NCBI GenBank assembly: GCA_025463305.1 | Contig: JAOBWK010000012.1 | Span: 1-64,000 of the forward strand | From: Ilumatobacteraceae bacterium | GTDB lineage: Bacteria > Actinomycetota > Acidimicrobiia > Acidimicrobiales > Ilumatobacteraceae | Direction of reading: 5' to 3' | Length of the DNA stretch: 64,000 nt | In this document: positions 51,459-60,466 of the stretch, in pieces | Layout of the letters: every line of letters begins with the position of its first letter | How positions within the stretch are numbered: the stretch's first letter is position 1 | Position numbers and translations under genes: made by a program | The notes under the pieces: model-generated | The model's input: only the letters and a program-made list of their open reading frames with translations | The model's database searches: none | Told to the model about the DNA's origin: nothing

Positions 51459-52103
51459 ATGTACCGTCCAGCCGCCTTCGACGTCGCCGACGAGCAGATC
51501 CTGCGTGCCGCGATCGACGCGGCCGGGCCGGCGCATGTGGTGACGGTGCACACGACTCCGAACGGTCGCGAGATCCGCTCCAGCATCGTGCCGCTCCTCC
51601 TCGACCGCACCGCCGTCTCGCTCGTCGGCCACCTCGCCCGGCCGAACCCACAGTGGCGCGACGTGGACGCAGACATCGAGGCCGTGGCGATCTTCACCGG
51701 GCCCGACGCGTACATCTCGCCGAGTGGCTACGCGACCAAGCGTGAGACGGGCAAAGTCGTGCCGACGTGGAACTACGAGGTCGTCCACGTGCACGGGACG
51801 CTCGTCGTCCACGACGACATCGCATGGGTGAGCGACATCGTCCGCCGGCTCACCGATCGGCACGAGTCACGACGGGCCGTGCCGTGGTCGGTCGACGACG
51901 CGCCGGCCGACTACATCGACTCGATGGCCCGCGCGATCGTCGGCATCGAGCTACGGATCTCGCGCATCGAGGGCAAGCACAAGCTCAGCCAGAACCGCAA
52001 TGCCGCCGACATCGACGGTGCGATCGCCGATCTCTCGGATGGCACACCGGCCGAGCGTGCGGTGGCGGCCGCGATGCAGCGGGCGCGGCCGGCGACGGGT
52101 TGA
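51459..52103 (+). CDS. PaiB-family FMN-binding protein
   Basis: A 214-residue protein of the PaiB/FMN-binding split-barrel family. MYRPAAFDVADEQIL at the N-terminus, GHLARPNPQWRDV (about 47-59), SPSGYATKRETGKVVPTWNYEVVHVHG (about 88-114) and HKLSQNRNAADIDG (about 171-184) are the family blocks. PaiB members are regulators or oxidoreductases; the first is known in Bacillus from protease and sporulation control. Activity here is unknown. TACGGT about 10 nt before the ATG. Confidence 0.87.
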   Translation: MYRPAAFDVADEQILRAAIDAAGPAHVVTVHTTPNGREIRSSIVPLLLDRTAVSLVGHLARPNPQWRDVDADIEAVAIFTGPDAYISPSGYATKRETGKVVPTWNYEVVHVHGTLVVHDDIAWVSDIVRRLTDRHESRRAVPWSVDDAPADYIDSMARAIVGIELRISRIEGKHKLSQNRNAADIDGAIADLSDGTPAERAVAAAMQRARPATG

Positions 52104-52128
52104 GCGAGGCGCCCCCGGTGATCCCGTG

Positions 52129-54384
52129 TCAGTCGACGGACGGAAGGAGCTGCACGGGGATCGACTTGTAGGTCGGGGTGCCCGCCTCACCCGTGCTGTG
52201 CAGCGGCACGAGCACGTTCGTCTCCGGGAAGTAGGCGGCGCAGCAGCCGGCGGAGATCTCGTAGCTGACCACGCGGAACCGTGGCGCGATCCGAACCTCG
52301 CCCGAGGTGTCGGTGGAGACGAGGTCCACCGTGTCGCCGTCGGCCAGGCCGAGCTCGGCGAGGTCCTTCGGGTTCGCGAACACGACCCGCCGTCCGCCGT
52401 GGATGCCGCGGTAGCGATCGTCGAGGCCGTAGATCGTGGTGTTGTACTGATCGTGGCTGCGCAGCGTCTGCAGCAGCAGCGTGCCGGGCTCGGCGCTGGC
52501 GTAGGTGAGCGGGTTGAGGGTGAGGTTGGCCCGACCGCTGGCGGTGTGGAACTCGCGGCGGTCGCGCGGCGCGTGCGGCAGCGTGAACCCGCCCGGATGC
52601 TGGATCTTGGTGTTGAAGTCGGCGAAGTCCGGGAGCACCCGACCGATGGCGTCGCGGATGGCGGTGTGGTCGGCGGAGAACAACGGCCAGTCGGCATCGC
52701 TGGCCGACGGATCGAGCGTGGCCTGGGCGATGCGGCTGACGATCTGCACCTCGCTGAGGAGGTGCTCCGACGCCGGCTCGAGCCCGCCGCGAGACGCGTG
52801 CACGACGCCCATCGAGTCCTCGACGGTGACGACCTGCTCCACCCCGTCCACCACGTGCCGCTCGGTGCGACCCATCGTCGGCAGGATGAGCGCCTCCTCG
52901 CCGGTGATCAGGTGCGAGGCGTTCAGCTTGGTGGAGACCTGCACCGTGAGCGCACACCGCTCGAGCGCGCGATGGCTGGCGGCGGTGTCGGGCGTGGCCG
53001 ATGCGAAGTTGCCGCCCATGCCGATGAACACGGTGACGTCGCCGTCGATCATCGCCTGGAGCGTCTCGACGGTGTCGTAGCCGTTGTGCCGCGGTGGCTC
53101 GAACGAGAACTCGCGGGCGAGTGCGTCGAGGAACGCCGGGCTCGGCTTCTCGTAGATGCCCATCGTGCGATCGCCCTGCACGTTGGAGTGGCCGCGCACC
53201 GGGCACACGCCGGCGCCGGGCCGCCCGATGTTGCCGCGCAACAGCAGGAAGTTGACGACCTCGCGGATGGTGGCGACCGAGTTCGCGTGCTGGGTGAGGC
53301 CCATCGCCCAGCAGACGATGATGCTCTTCGCGGCGCGCACCCGCGCCGCGAACGCTTCGGCGACGTCGCGCTCGAAGCCGGTGGCCGCGGTGAACTCGGC
53401 CCAGTCGAAGTCCATCGCCCCTGCCGCGAACTCGTCGAAGCCGGCGGTGTGCTCGTCGATGAAGGCACGGTCGATGTCGCCCGACGCGACGAGCAAGTGG
53501 TTGACGGCCTTGAAGAACGCGAGGTCGCCGTTGACCCGGATCTGCAGGTAGTCGTCGGCGAGCTGGGTGCCGTTGCCGACGAGCCCCCTCGCCCTCTGCG
53601 GGTTCTTGAAGCGCATCAGCCCTGCCTCGGCGAGCGGGTTGATGGCGACGATCGAGGCACCGTGCTGCTTGGCCCTCTCGAGCGCCGTCAGCATGCGTGG
53701 GTGGTTGGTGCCCGGGTTCTGACCGACGACGACGATGAGGTCCGACTGCTCGAAGTCGCTGATGTGCACCGAGCCCTTGCCGATGCCGATCGTCTGGGTG
53801 AGCGCCATGCCGCTCGACTCGTGGCACATGTTCGAGCAGTCGGGCAGGTTGTTCGTGCCGAACGAGCGGGCGAACAACTGGTAGACGAACGCAGCCTCGT
53901 TGCTGGTGCGACCCGACGTGTAGAACGCCGCGTGGTCGGGTGAGGGCAGGCCGCGCAGGTGCTCGCCGATCAACGCGAACGCATCGTCCCACGCGATCGG
54001 GCGGTAGTGGGTGGCGCCACGCGGCTTGTGCATCGGCTCGGTGAGCCGACCCTGCTGGCCGAGCCAGTACTCCTCGCGCTCGCGCAGCTCGGCGATCGAG
54101 TGGCGGGCGAAGAACTCGGCCGTGATCCTCGCCGTCGTGGCCTCTTCGGCGACGGCCTTGACGCCGTTCTCGCAGAACTCGGCGAGGTGCGGCTTGTCGG
54201 GCTCCGGCCAGGCGCACCCGGGGCAGTCGAACCCGGTCGGCTGGTTGAGGATCCGCAGCGTCGACATGGTGCGCTTGACGCCCATCAGCTCGATCCCCTG
54301 GCGCATCGACACCGCAACGGCGGGGACGCCGGCGGCCCACTTCTTGGACGGCTCGATGGTGCCGGAGAAATCCTCGGTCGTCAC
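52129..54384 (-). CDS. FdhF/YdeP-family molybdopterin oxidoreductase
   Basis: A 751-residue molybdoenzyme of the formate-dehydrogenase-like YdeP branch. GFDCPGCAWPEP (about 50-61) is the N-terminal cysteine motif, YTSGRTSNEAAF and SNMCHESSGMALT (about 186-198) bind the bis-MGD cofactor, and CPVRGHSNVQGDRTMG (about 396-411) is strongly conserved. The C-terminal domain starts around ISAGCCAAYFPETN. Cytosolic, no Tat signal. The electron partner is not encoded nearby; moeA, moaA and moaC at 45645-49502 make its cofactor. Substrate unknown; some relatives act in acid resistance. Confidence 0.9.
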   Translation of the reverse strand: MTTEDFSGTIEPSKKWAAGVPAVAVSMRQGIELMGVKRTMSTLRILNQPTGFDCPGCAWPEPDKPHLAEFCENGVKAVAEEATTARITAEFFARHSIAELREREEYWLGQQGRLTEPMHKPRGATHYRPIAWDDAFALIGEHLRGLPSPDHAAFYTSGRTSNEAAFVYQLFARSFGTNNLPDCSNMCHESSGMALTQTIGIGKGSVHISDFEQSDLIVVVGQNPGTNHPRMLTALERAKQHGASIVAINPLAEAGLMRFKNPQRARGLVGNGTQLADDYLQIRVNGDLAFFKAVNHLLVASGDIDRAFIDEHTAGFDEFAAGAMDFDWAEFTAATGFERDVAEAFAARVRAAKSIIVCWAMGLTQHANSVATIREVVNFLLLRGNIGRPGAGVCPVRGHSNVQGDRTMGIYEKPSPAFLDALAREFSFEPPRHNGYDTVETLQAMIDGDVTVFIGMGGNFASATPDTAASHRALERCALTVQVSTKLNASHLITGEEALILPTMGRTERHVVDGVEQVVTVEDSMGVVHASRGGLEPASEHLLSEVQIVSRIAQATLDPSASDADWPLFSADHTAIRDAIGRVLPDFADFNTKIQHPGGFTLPHAPRDRREFHTASGRANLTLNPLTYASAEPGTLLLQTLRSHDQYNTTIYGLDDRYRGIHGGRRVVFANPKDLAELGLADGDTVDLVSTDTSGEVRIAPRFRVVSYEISAGCCAAYFPETNVLVPLHSTGEAGTPTYKSIPVQLLPSVD

Positions 54385-54422
54385 GCTCTCAGCCTACGGG
54401 AGCGGGCGGATCGCGGCTCGCG

Positions 54423-55052
54423 CTACGACACCGTGCAGCCCGGCGGCACCGTCAGCACGGTGAGCGCGTTGACGGCCGCGCCACCGTTGGGGTGCACCTC
54501 GAAGTGCAGGTGGTAGTTGCCCGGTCCGGCATCGCCCGTGTCGCCGACGTAGCCGATCAGCTGGCCCTGGCTGACGGCGGATCCGTTGCTGAGCCCGGCG
54601 GCGAAGTGCGACAGGTGCATGAACGCGTAGTACGTCTTCGTGGTGCCGGCCGCGTCGAGGTGCCAGGAGTTGCCCGACAGCGTCGACGCCGCGGTGCCGT
54701 CGACCACCTGGTGCGACAGGGTGCCGTCGACCACCGCGTAGACCTCCTGATCGAGCGTGGCGAGCATGTCGGTGCCCTGGTGGGTTCGCCCGCCCGAGCG
54801 CGGGTCGCCGAAGTTGTCGAGGATCGCGCAGCGCGGCGTGGTCTGCATCGGGAAGATCGGCTTGGAGACGTCGATCATCAACCGCGCCGCCTGCTGGGTC
54901 GCCACCGCCGGCTGGACAACCGTGCTCGACGCGTCGATGCGCGCCGGGGACGTGGCCGACGTCGCGGCAGCGCCCATGAAGACCGCCATCGCGATCGCGG
55001 CGGAGGCGAGCGCGACCACGCGCGTGCGGACCGGTGACCGGTTGTTCGACAT
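54423..55052 (-). CDS. Secreted M23-family peptidase (LytM), paralogue of the 50461 gene
   Basis: A 209-residue exported peptidase. The signal peptide (about 8-32) ends near AAATS. There is no Thr-rich linker, unlike its paralogue. The M23 domain has FGDPRSGGRTHQGTDML (HxxxD) and NYHLHFEVHP (HxH), with VGDTGDAGPG between. A Cys near 77 and a C-terminal Cys may be bridged. AAAGGGTG is a usable ribosome site. It is cotranscribed or independent downstream of pepN on the same strand (78 bp). Confidence 0.87.
   Translation of the reverse strand: MSNNRSPVRTRVVALASAAIAMAVFMGAAATSATSPARIDASSTVVQPAVATQQAARLMIDVSKPIFPMQTTPRCAILDNFGDPRSGGRTHQGTDMLATLDQEVYAVVDGTLSHQVVDGTAASTLSGNSWHLDAAGTTKTYYAFMHLSHFAAGLSNGSAVSQGQLIGYVGDTGDAGPGNYHLHFEVHPNGGAAVNALTVLTVPPGCTVS
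54498..54563. repeat. 66-bp near-identical repeat, copy 2 (M23 gene)
   Basis: Second copy of the segment at 50548-50613, two mismatches. It lies in the same reading frame and at the same place in the protein (HLHFE end of the M23 domain). Confidence 0.8.
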
Positions 55053-55130
55053 GTCAGCACCCTTTGGATCGTCGTGGATCCGTCCGCGACGCAGACCCTA
55101 ACGGCGGGCCCGGTCGGGTTCCAGGCGCGC

Positions 55131-57665
55131 TCAGTCGGCGAGCAGTGACTTGGCGAACGACTCCGCTTCGCGGCTGCGCACCGCGGCGTTGACCCGTTGG
55201 CGCTCGAGCACCTGGGCGAGCGTGGTGACCGACTGCTTGATCGGGTGCTCGGCGAAGAACCCCTGCACGTCGGCAACGGCCTCTGGCGTGTTGAGCGTCT
55301 TCACCGGATCGACCATCCGGATGATCGACGGGTTCGGGAACGTCGCGTTGGCGAGGTCCCAGTTCGAGCGGACGATCTTCCAGGCCAGCGCGCCGTGCAC
55401 GCGGTTGGCGATGCAGCGGTTGAGCAGGTACGGCGCGTTCTGCGAGCGGACCTTGCCGGAGAACGCGTAGTCGCACGCCTGGCGGATCAGATCGGCATCG
55501 TCGAACTCGGCGAGCGCGTACAGGTTGCGGAGCTGCTCCTGCGGGTTGGCGGCGTGCTCGAAGCCGGCGACGAAGCGGTCGAAGTCGGCCTGCCCGCCGG
55601 TGGCCGCGACCACCGTCGTGGCTGCAGACACGAGCTCCGGATCCACGTCGGCGAGATCGCCGTCGAGCAGGGCGCGGCTGCGGCGGCGGGCCTCCTCATC
55701 GCGGCCGAGCACCGCGCTCGCGGTGACGAGCAGCCCGCGGAGCTTGGCGCGCAGATCGTCCTCGCCTGCGATCGGGGTCCAGCCGAGGTCGGCCAGCCCG
55801 GGTTCCACGATCGCCGCGACCCGCGCCGCGAACGGCGTGCGCGCGTCGCCGTCGAGCAGACGACTGAGCCGGCCGAGCGAGGCGATGACGGCCTGCCAGA
55901 CCGCGAGCTCGCGCTCCGCGGAGAAGCCCTCCAGGAACGACAGGAGCGCAGGCGCAGACAGGCGGCCGGCGACGAACGCCGCGCTGGCGTCGTCGACGAG
56001 GTTGTAGCGCTCGACAGTGTTCAGCGTCGAGAGGGCTTCGGTGCCGAGCCGGGCGCGCAGGGTGTCGTCGTACGAGACGCGGAAGAAGCCGTGCCCACCG
56101 GCGTTGACGACGACGACGGGATCCGGCACGCCGGCGGGTGCCACGGACAGCGTCGCCTCGGGAGCGTCGAGGAGCACGGTGTGGGTGACGTCGCCGATGC
56201 GGACCGCGACCGGCACGATGAAGACCGTGGCGTCGATCGGCTCCTCGCCGAACCCGAACCGCTCCTGGCGCAGCAGCAGCTCGTTGCCGACGAGCGACGC
56301 CGACACGAGGGGGAACCCGGCCTGCCAGATCCAGCTGTCCATCAGGTCGCGGACGGGCTCGTTGCCGCCGTCGGCCGTGGTGACGGCCTCGATGCCGTCC
56401 CACAGGTCGGAGGTCTCGGTGTTCGCGTAGCTGTGCGCGCGGAGGTAGTGGTTGACGCCTTGGCGGAAGCGCTCCTCGCCGAGGAACTGCTGGAGCATGC
56501 GCAGCAGTGCGCCGCCCTTCTGGTACGTGAGCACGTCGAACATGCCCTCGCACTCCGACGGTGCGCGCACGGGGAACTCGACCGTGCGCGTCGCAGCCAG
56601 CGAGTCGACCTCGAACGCATCGGAGCGCTCGAGGCTGAAGCTCGTCCAGCGCTTCCAGTCGGGCCGGAAGTCCTCGACCGCCATGACCTCCATGAAGGTC
56701 GCGAACGCCTCGTTGAGCCAGATGCCGTTCCACCAGCGCATGGTGACGAGATCGCCGAACCACATGTGCGCGAGCTCGTGGCTGACGACGTCGGCGACGC
56801 CCTGCTGCTCGAACTGGGTGCTGGTGTCGAGGTCGACGAGCAGCAGCGACTCGCGGTAGGTGATGCAGCCGAGGTTCTCCATCGCGCCGGCAGCGAAGTC
56901 GGGCAGCGCCACCATGTCGACCTTCTGGCCGGGGTAGGCGATGCCGTAGTACTCCTGGAACCAGGCCAGGCTCGCGGCACCGACGTCGAGGCCGAACTGG
57001 GTGAGGTGGCCCTTGCCGGGCACGTGCACGATGCGCATCGGTGTGCCGCCGACATCGATCGGGTCGGTGGCCTCGAGCCGGCCGACGATGACGGACACGA
57101 GGTAGGTGCTCATCGCCATCGTGTCCTCGAACGCAACGGCGGTGCGGCCGTTCTGGCGTGCGGTCCGCGACCGCTCGGGCGCGTTCGACACGGCCATCAT
57201 CCCCTCGTCGACGACGAGCGTGATGCCGAACGTGGCCTTGAAGTCGGGCTCGTCGAAGCACGGGAAAGCGCGGCGGCAATCGGTGGCCTGCATCTGCGAG
57301 CAGGCGATGGTGTGCTCGACACCGGCGTCGTCGCGGTACGTGCTGCGGTAGAAGCCGCGCAGGCGGTCGTTGAGCGTTCCGGTGAAGGTGATGTCGACCG
57401 TGACGGACCCGGCGGCCACCGGTGCGGCGATGAACAACCGCTCCGAAGCGGGGTCGAGCGTGAACGCGGCGGCGGCGCCGTCGACGGTGACGGTGAGGAT
57501 CTCGAGCTCGATCGCGTTGAGCACGATCTGCTCGGCGGCCTCGACCACGTCGGCCGTGATCGTGATGCTCCCGGCGAAGGTCGCCGCAGCCAGCTCGGGC
57601 TCGAGCGTGACGGCGTAGTGCCGGGGCAGCACGGCCCGGGGGAGGCGGTAGGGGTCGAGTTCCAT
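55131..57665 (-). CDS. pepN: Aminopeptidase N (M1 family)
   Basis: An 844-residue zinc aminopeptidase of the actinobacterial ERAP-like M1 type. GAMENLG (substrate motif), HELAHMWFGDLVT (HExxH) and, 18 residues after, WLNEAFATFME supply the zinc ligands, all at about 250-330. The C-terminal half is the long helical ERAP1-C domain. It trims N-terminal residues from peptides in the cytosol. TAGGCT lies 6 nt before the ATG (leaderless). Divergent from the PfkB kinase gene. Confidence 0.95.
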   Translation of the reverse strand: MELDPYRLPRAVLPRHYAVTLEPELAAATFAGSITITADVVEAAEQIVLNAIELEILTVTVDGAAAAFTLDPASERLFIAAPVAAGSVTVDITFTGTLNDRLRGFYRSTYRDDAGVEHTIACSQMQATDCRRAFPCFDEPDFKATFGITLVVDEGMMAVSNAPERSRTARQNGRTAVAFEDTMAMSTYLVSVIVGRLEATDPIDVGGTPMRIVHVPGKGHLTQFGLDVGAASLAWFQEYYGIAYPGQKVDMVALPDFAAGAMENLGCITYRESLLLVDLDTSTQFEQQGVADVVSHELAHMWFGDLVTMRWWNGIWLNEAFATFMEVMAVEDFRPDWKRWTSFSLERSDAFEVDSLAATRTVEFPVRAPSECEGMFDVLTYQKGGALLRMLQQFLGEERFRQGVNHYLRAHSYANTETSDLWDGIEAVTTADGGNEPVRDLMDSWIWQAGFPLVSASLVGNELLLRQERFGFGEEPIDATVFIVPVAVRIGDVTHTVLLDAPEATLSVAPAGVPDPVVVVNAGGHGFFRVSYDDTLRARLGTEALSTLNTVERYNLVDDASAAFVAGRLSAPALLSFLEGFSAERELAVWQAVIASLGRLSRLLDGDARTPFAARVAAIVEPGLADLGWTPIAGEDDLRAKLRGLLVTASAVLGRDEEARRRSRALLDGDLADVDPELVSAATTVVAATGGQADFDRFVAGFEHAANPQEQLRNLYALAEFDDADLIRQACDYAFSGKVRSQNAPYLLNRCIANRVHGALAWKIVRSNWDLANATFPNPSIIRMVDPVKTLNTPEAVADVQGFFAEHPIKQSVTTLAQVLERQRVNAAVRSREAESFAKSLLAD

Positions 57666-57709
57666 GTCGCCAGCCTAGTTCTCGGCCGTTTCCGCTAGTG
57701 TCAGGACAC

Positions 57710-58717
57710 GTGCCCGACAGCCATCGCGATGCCGCCGAGTTCGATGTCGCCGAGTTCGATGTGGTCGGCATCGGGAACGCGCTCGTCGATGTCATCGCCC
57801 ACGCCGATGAGGCCTTCATCGACCGGGAGTCGTTGGTCAAGGGATCGATGACCCTGATCGAGACCGAGCGCGCGGTGTCGCTGTACAAGGCGCTCGGATC
57901 GGCCATCGAGATGAGTGGCGGCTCGGCGGCGAACACGATGTGCGGCGTCGCCTCGTTCGGCGGCAGTGCGGCCTACATCGGCAAGGTCTGCGACGACGAT
58001 CTCGGCCAGGTGTTCGGCCACGACCTGCGCGCCGTCGGCATCACGTTCCGGCCCGGTGCACCCGAGCACGGCGCGGCCACCGGGCGATGCATCATCGTCG
58101 TCACCCCCGACGCGGAGCGCACGATGAACACCTACTTGGGTGTGTCGTCGCTGCTGTGTCCGCCCGACATCGATGTCGCCACCGTCGCCGCCGGCAAGGT
58201 GTTGTACATGGAGGGCTACCTGTACGACCGGCCCGAGGCGAAGGAGGCGTTCCGCACCGCGGCACGCATCGCCCATGCGCACGGCCGCGAGGTGTCGCTC
58301 ACCCTCAGCGACTCGTTCTGCGTCGATCGGCATCGTGATGACTTCCGCGGTCTGGTGGCGGACGAGGTCGACATCCTGTTCGGCAACGAGGACGAGCTGA
58401 TGTCGCTGTACGAGGTCGCATCGTTCGACGACGCGGTCGCCGCCGTCCGGCGCGACTGTGCGCTCGCGGTCATCACGCGCGGTGCCGCCGGGTCGGTCAT
58501 CGTCACCGGCGATGGCGTGATCAGCGTGCCGGCCGAGGCGGTCGACCGGGTGCTCGACACCACCGGTGCCGGCGACCTGTTCGCGTCCGGCTTCCTGTAC
58601 GGCTACACCCAGGGCCTGTCGCTCGACGAGTGCGGCCGGCTCGGCTCGGTCGCCGCCGCCGAGGTGATCTCCCACGTCGGTGCCCGTCCGCTCGTCGAGC
58701 TGCACAAGCTGGCGTGA
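57710..58717 (+). CDS. PfkB-family kinase, adenosine kinase-like
   Basis: A 335-residue ribokinase-family kinase. MSGGSAANTMCGVASFGG (about 68-85) and DTTGAGDLFASGFLYGY (about 283-299) are the two PfkB signatures, with the catalytic Asp in the latter. The overall pattern resembles adenosine kinase (purine nucleoside salvage). The GTG at 57710 is chosen since TAGTGT lies 8 nt upstream; the GTG at 57698 overlaps that box. Near the N-terminus the unit AEFDV is repeated twice from a 15-bp direct repeat. Overlaps the next gene by 1 nt. Confidence 0.85.
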   Translation: MPDSHRDAAEFDVAEFDVVGIGNALVDVIAHADEAFIDRESLVKGSMTLIETERAVSLYKALGSAIEMSGGSAANTMCGVASFGGSAAYIGKVCDDDLGQVFGHDLRAVGITFRPGAPEHGAATGRCIIVVTPDAERTMNTYLGVSSLLCPPDIDVATVAAGKVLYMEGYLYDRPEAKEAFRTAARIAHAHGREVSLTLSDSFCVDRHRDDFRGLVADEVDILFGNEDELMSLYEVASFDDAVAAVRRDCALAVITRGAAGSVIVTGDGVISVPAEAVDRVLDTTGAGDLFASGFLYGYTQGLSLDECGRLGSVAAAEVISHVGARPLVELHKLA

Positions 58718-60339
58718 TGCGTGGCGCGCAGGAGTCGGCGTCGCGCGAGGTCGCCTTCCGTGCCGCGGCCTGGCTCGCCGCCGAACCCGACGCCGATGTC
58801 CGTGACGAGCTCGCTGCGCTGATCGACGGCCCGGCCGACGAGCTCGTCGCGCGATTCGACGGTCGGCTGCAGTTCGGCACCGCAGGGCTGCGCGGCGAGA
58901 TGGGCGCAGGTCCGCTGCGGATGAACCGGCTCGTCGTGCGCCAGGCCGCCGCCGGGCTCGCGCGGTACGTGCTCGACCACTGGAGCGATGCCGCGACGCG
59001 GGGCATCATCATCGGCTACGACGCCCGCCGCAAGAGCGACGACTTCGCGCTCGACACCGCACGGGTGCTTGCGCAGATGGGCGTGAAGGCGCTGCTGCTG
59101 CCCTCCGCACTGCCCACGCCGGTGCTGGCGTGGAACATCCGCGAGCACGACTGCGTCGCGGGTGTGATGGTCACCGCGAGCCACAACCCGCCGGCCGACA
59201 ACGGCTACAAGGTCTTCCTCGGCGATGGCGCGCAGATCGTGCCGCCGCACGACATCGGCATCGCGGCGAGCATCGACACGTTCGATCCGTGCACCGTGCC
59301 GCTCGCCGCGGCCGATCACCCGCTGATCGTGCGCCTCGACGACGCGCCGCTCGAGCGCTACCTCGCATCCGTTCCGGCGTCGCGCCTGCGGCCCGAGCTC
59401 GCCGGCGTCCCGGTGGCCTACACCGCGATGCACGGTGTCGGCGGCGCGACGTTGCTGTCCGCCTTCGAGCGCGTCGGGTTCGCCCCACCGTTCGTCGTCA
59501 CCGAGCAGCAGCAGCCCGATGGATCGTTCCCGACGGTGTCGTTCCCGAACCCGGAGGAGCCGGGTGCGATGGACCTGCTGCTCGCTCGGGCCGCTGAGTC
59601 GGGCGCGCTGCTCGCGCTCGCCAACGATCCCGACGCCGATCGCCTCGGCGCCGCGATCCCGACGCCCGCCTCTGACGGCGTGGCCGGCGGATGGCGCCGG
59701 CTCACGGGTGACGAGATCGGCTGGCTGCTCGGCGATCACGTCCTCCGCCACACCGAGGGCGACGATCGCTTCGTCGTCACGACCCTCGTGTCGTCGTCGT
59801 TGCTCGGCCGCCTCGCGACCTCGTACGGCGTCCACTTCGCGGAGACGTTCACCGGGTTCAAGTGGATCGGCCGAACCGCACTGGATCACCCCGAGCTGCG
59901 CTTCGTGTTCGGCTACGAGCAGGCGCTCGGGTACCTCGTCTGTCAGCAGCCGCTCGACAAGGACGGCATCACCGCCGCCGTGCTGCTCGCCGAGGTCGCC
60001 GCGCTCGCCGCGGCCGAGGGCGTCACGTTGCAGCAGCGCCTCGACGACCTCGCCGAGCGCTTCGGCCGCCACGTCACCGCCGAGCTGTCGATCCGCCTCG
60101 ATCCCGTGGACGCCGCCGCCAAGGTGGCCGCGATGCGAGCGAACCCGCCGTCATCCGTCGATGGCCACGCCGTCACCGGCGTCGAGTGGTACGAGGAAGC
60201 CGGCCTGCTGCGCCTCTGGCTCGGCGACGTGCGCCTGCAGATCCGCCCGAGCGGCACCGAGCCGAAGGTCAAGCTCTACGGCGAAGCCATCGGCTCCGAC
60301 CCTGCCCCCCTCCTCCACTCCCTCGCCGCCCTCCTCTGA
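58717..60339 (+). CDS. Phosphoglucomutase/phosphomannomutase (PgcA/PmmB-like)
   Basis: A 540-residue alpha-D-phosphohexomutase. VMVTASHNPPADNGYKVF (active-site Ser, about 150-167), NDPDADRLG (Mg site, about 305-313), TGFKWIGR and FGYEQALGYLV (sugar-binding), and RPSGTEPKVKLY (phosphate-binding) are all present. Length and motif spacing match the PGM2/PgcA group, called pmmB in mycobacteria, next to upp and add there as here. TGATG overlap with the PfkB gene. Confidence 0.93.
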   Translation: MRGAQESASREVAFRAAAWLAAEPDADVRDELAALIDGPADELVARFDGRLQFGTAGLRGEMGAGPLRMNRLVVRQAAAGLARYVLDHWSDAATRGIIIGYDARRKSDDFALDTARVLAQMGVKALLLPSALPTPVLAWNIREHDCVAGVMVTASHNPPADNGYKVFLGDGAQIVPPHDIGIAASIDTFDPCTVPLAAADHPLIVRLDDAPLERYLASVPASRLRPELAGVPVAYTAMHGVGGATLLSAFERVGFAPPFVVTEQQQPDGSFPTVSFPNPEEPGAMDLLLARAAESGALLALANDPDADRLGAAIPTPASDGVAGGWRRLTGDEIGWLLGDHVLRHTEGDDRFVVTTLVSSSLLGRLATSYGVHFAETFTGFKWIGRTALDHPELRFVFGYEQALGYLVCQQPLDKDGITAAVLLAEVAALAAAEGVTLQQRLDDLAERFGRHVTAELSIRLDPVDAAAKVAAMRANPPSSVDGHAVTGVEWYEEAGLLRLWLGDVRLQIRPSGTEPKVKLYGEAIGSDPAPLLHSLAALL

Positions 60340-60357
60340 GACCCAGCACCGTGCTGG

Positions 60358-60382
60358 CTTTGCCGCACGAGGTGCGGCAAAG
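60358..60382. repeat. Palindromic repeat unit, copy 1
   Basis: CTTTGCCGCAC and GTGCGGCAAAG form a perfect 11-bp stem around GAG, followed by GCGCACACGG. A smaller stem, CCAGCAC/GTGCTGG (60343-60357), directly precedes it after the mutase stop. It can act as a terminator, but a second copy 64 bp on suggests a short repeat element. Confidence 0.75.
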
Positions 60383-60421
60383 CGCACACGGCTGGAGGCT
60401 CACCGGAGAACCGTGATGGGT

Positions 60422-60442
60422 TTGCCGCACGAGGTGCGGCAA
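60422..60442. repeat. Palindromic repeat unit, copy 2
   Basis: TTGCCGCAC and GTGCGGCAA around GAG, followed by CGCGCGCACGG. The 23-bp core and the flanking GCGC-CACGG are the same as in the copy at 60358. It lies 25 bp from the end of the upp gene, which is read toward it. Confidence 0.75.
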
Positions 60443-60466
60443 CGCGCGCACGGTCGCGCTGAAGGG

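Noticed and set aside
55197..57698. 833-residue + strand frame opposite pepN
   Set aside because: pepN has GAMEN and HExxH-18-E in the other strand; the + frame is Glu/Val/Asp-rich filler without motifs.
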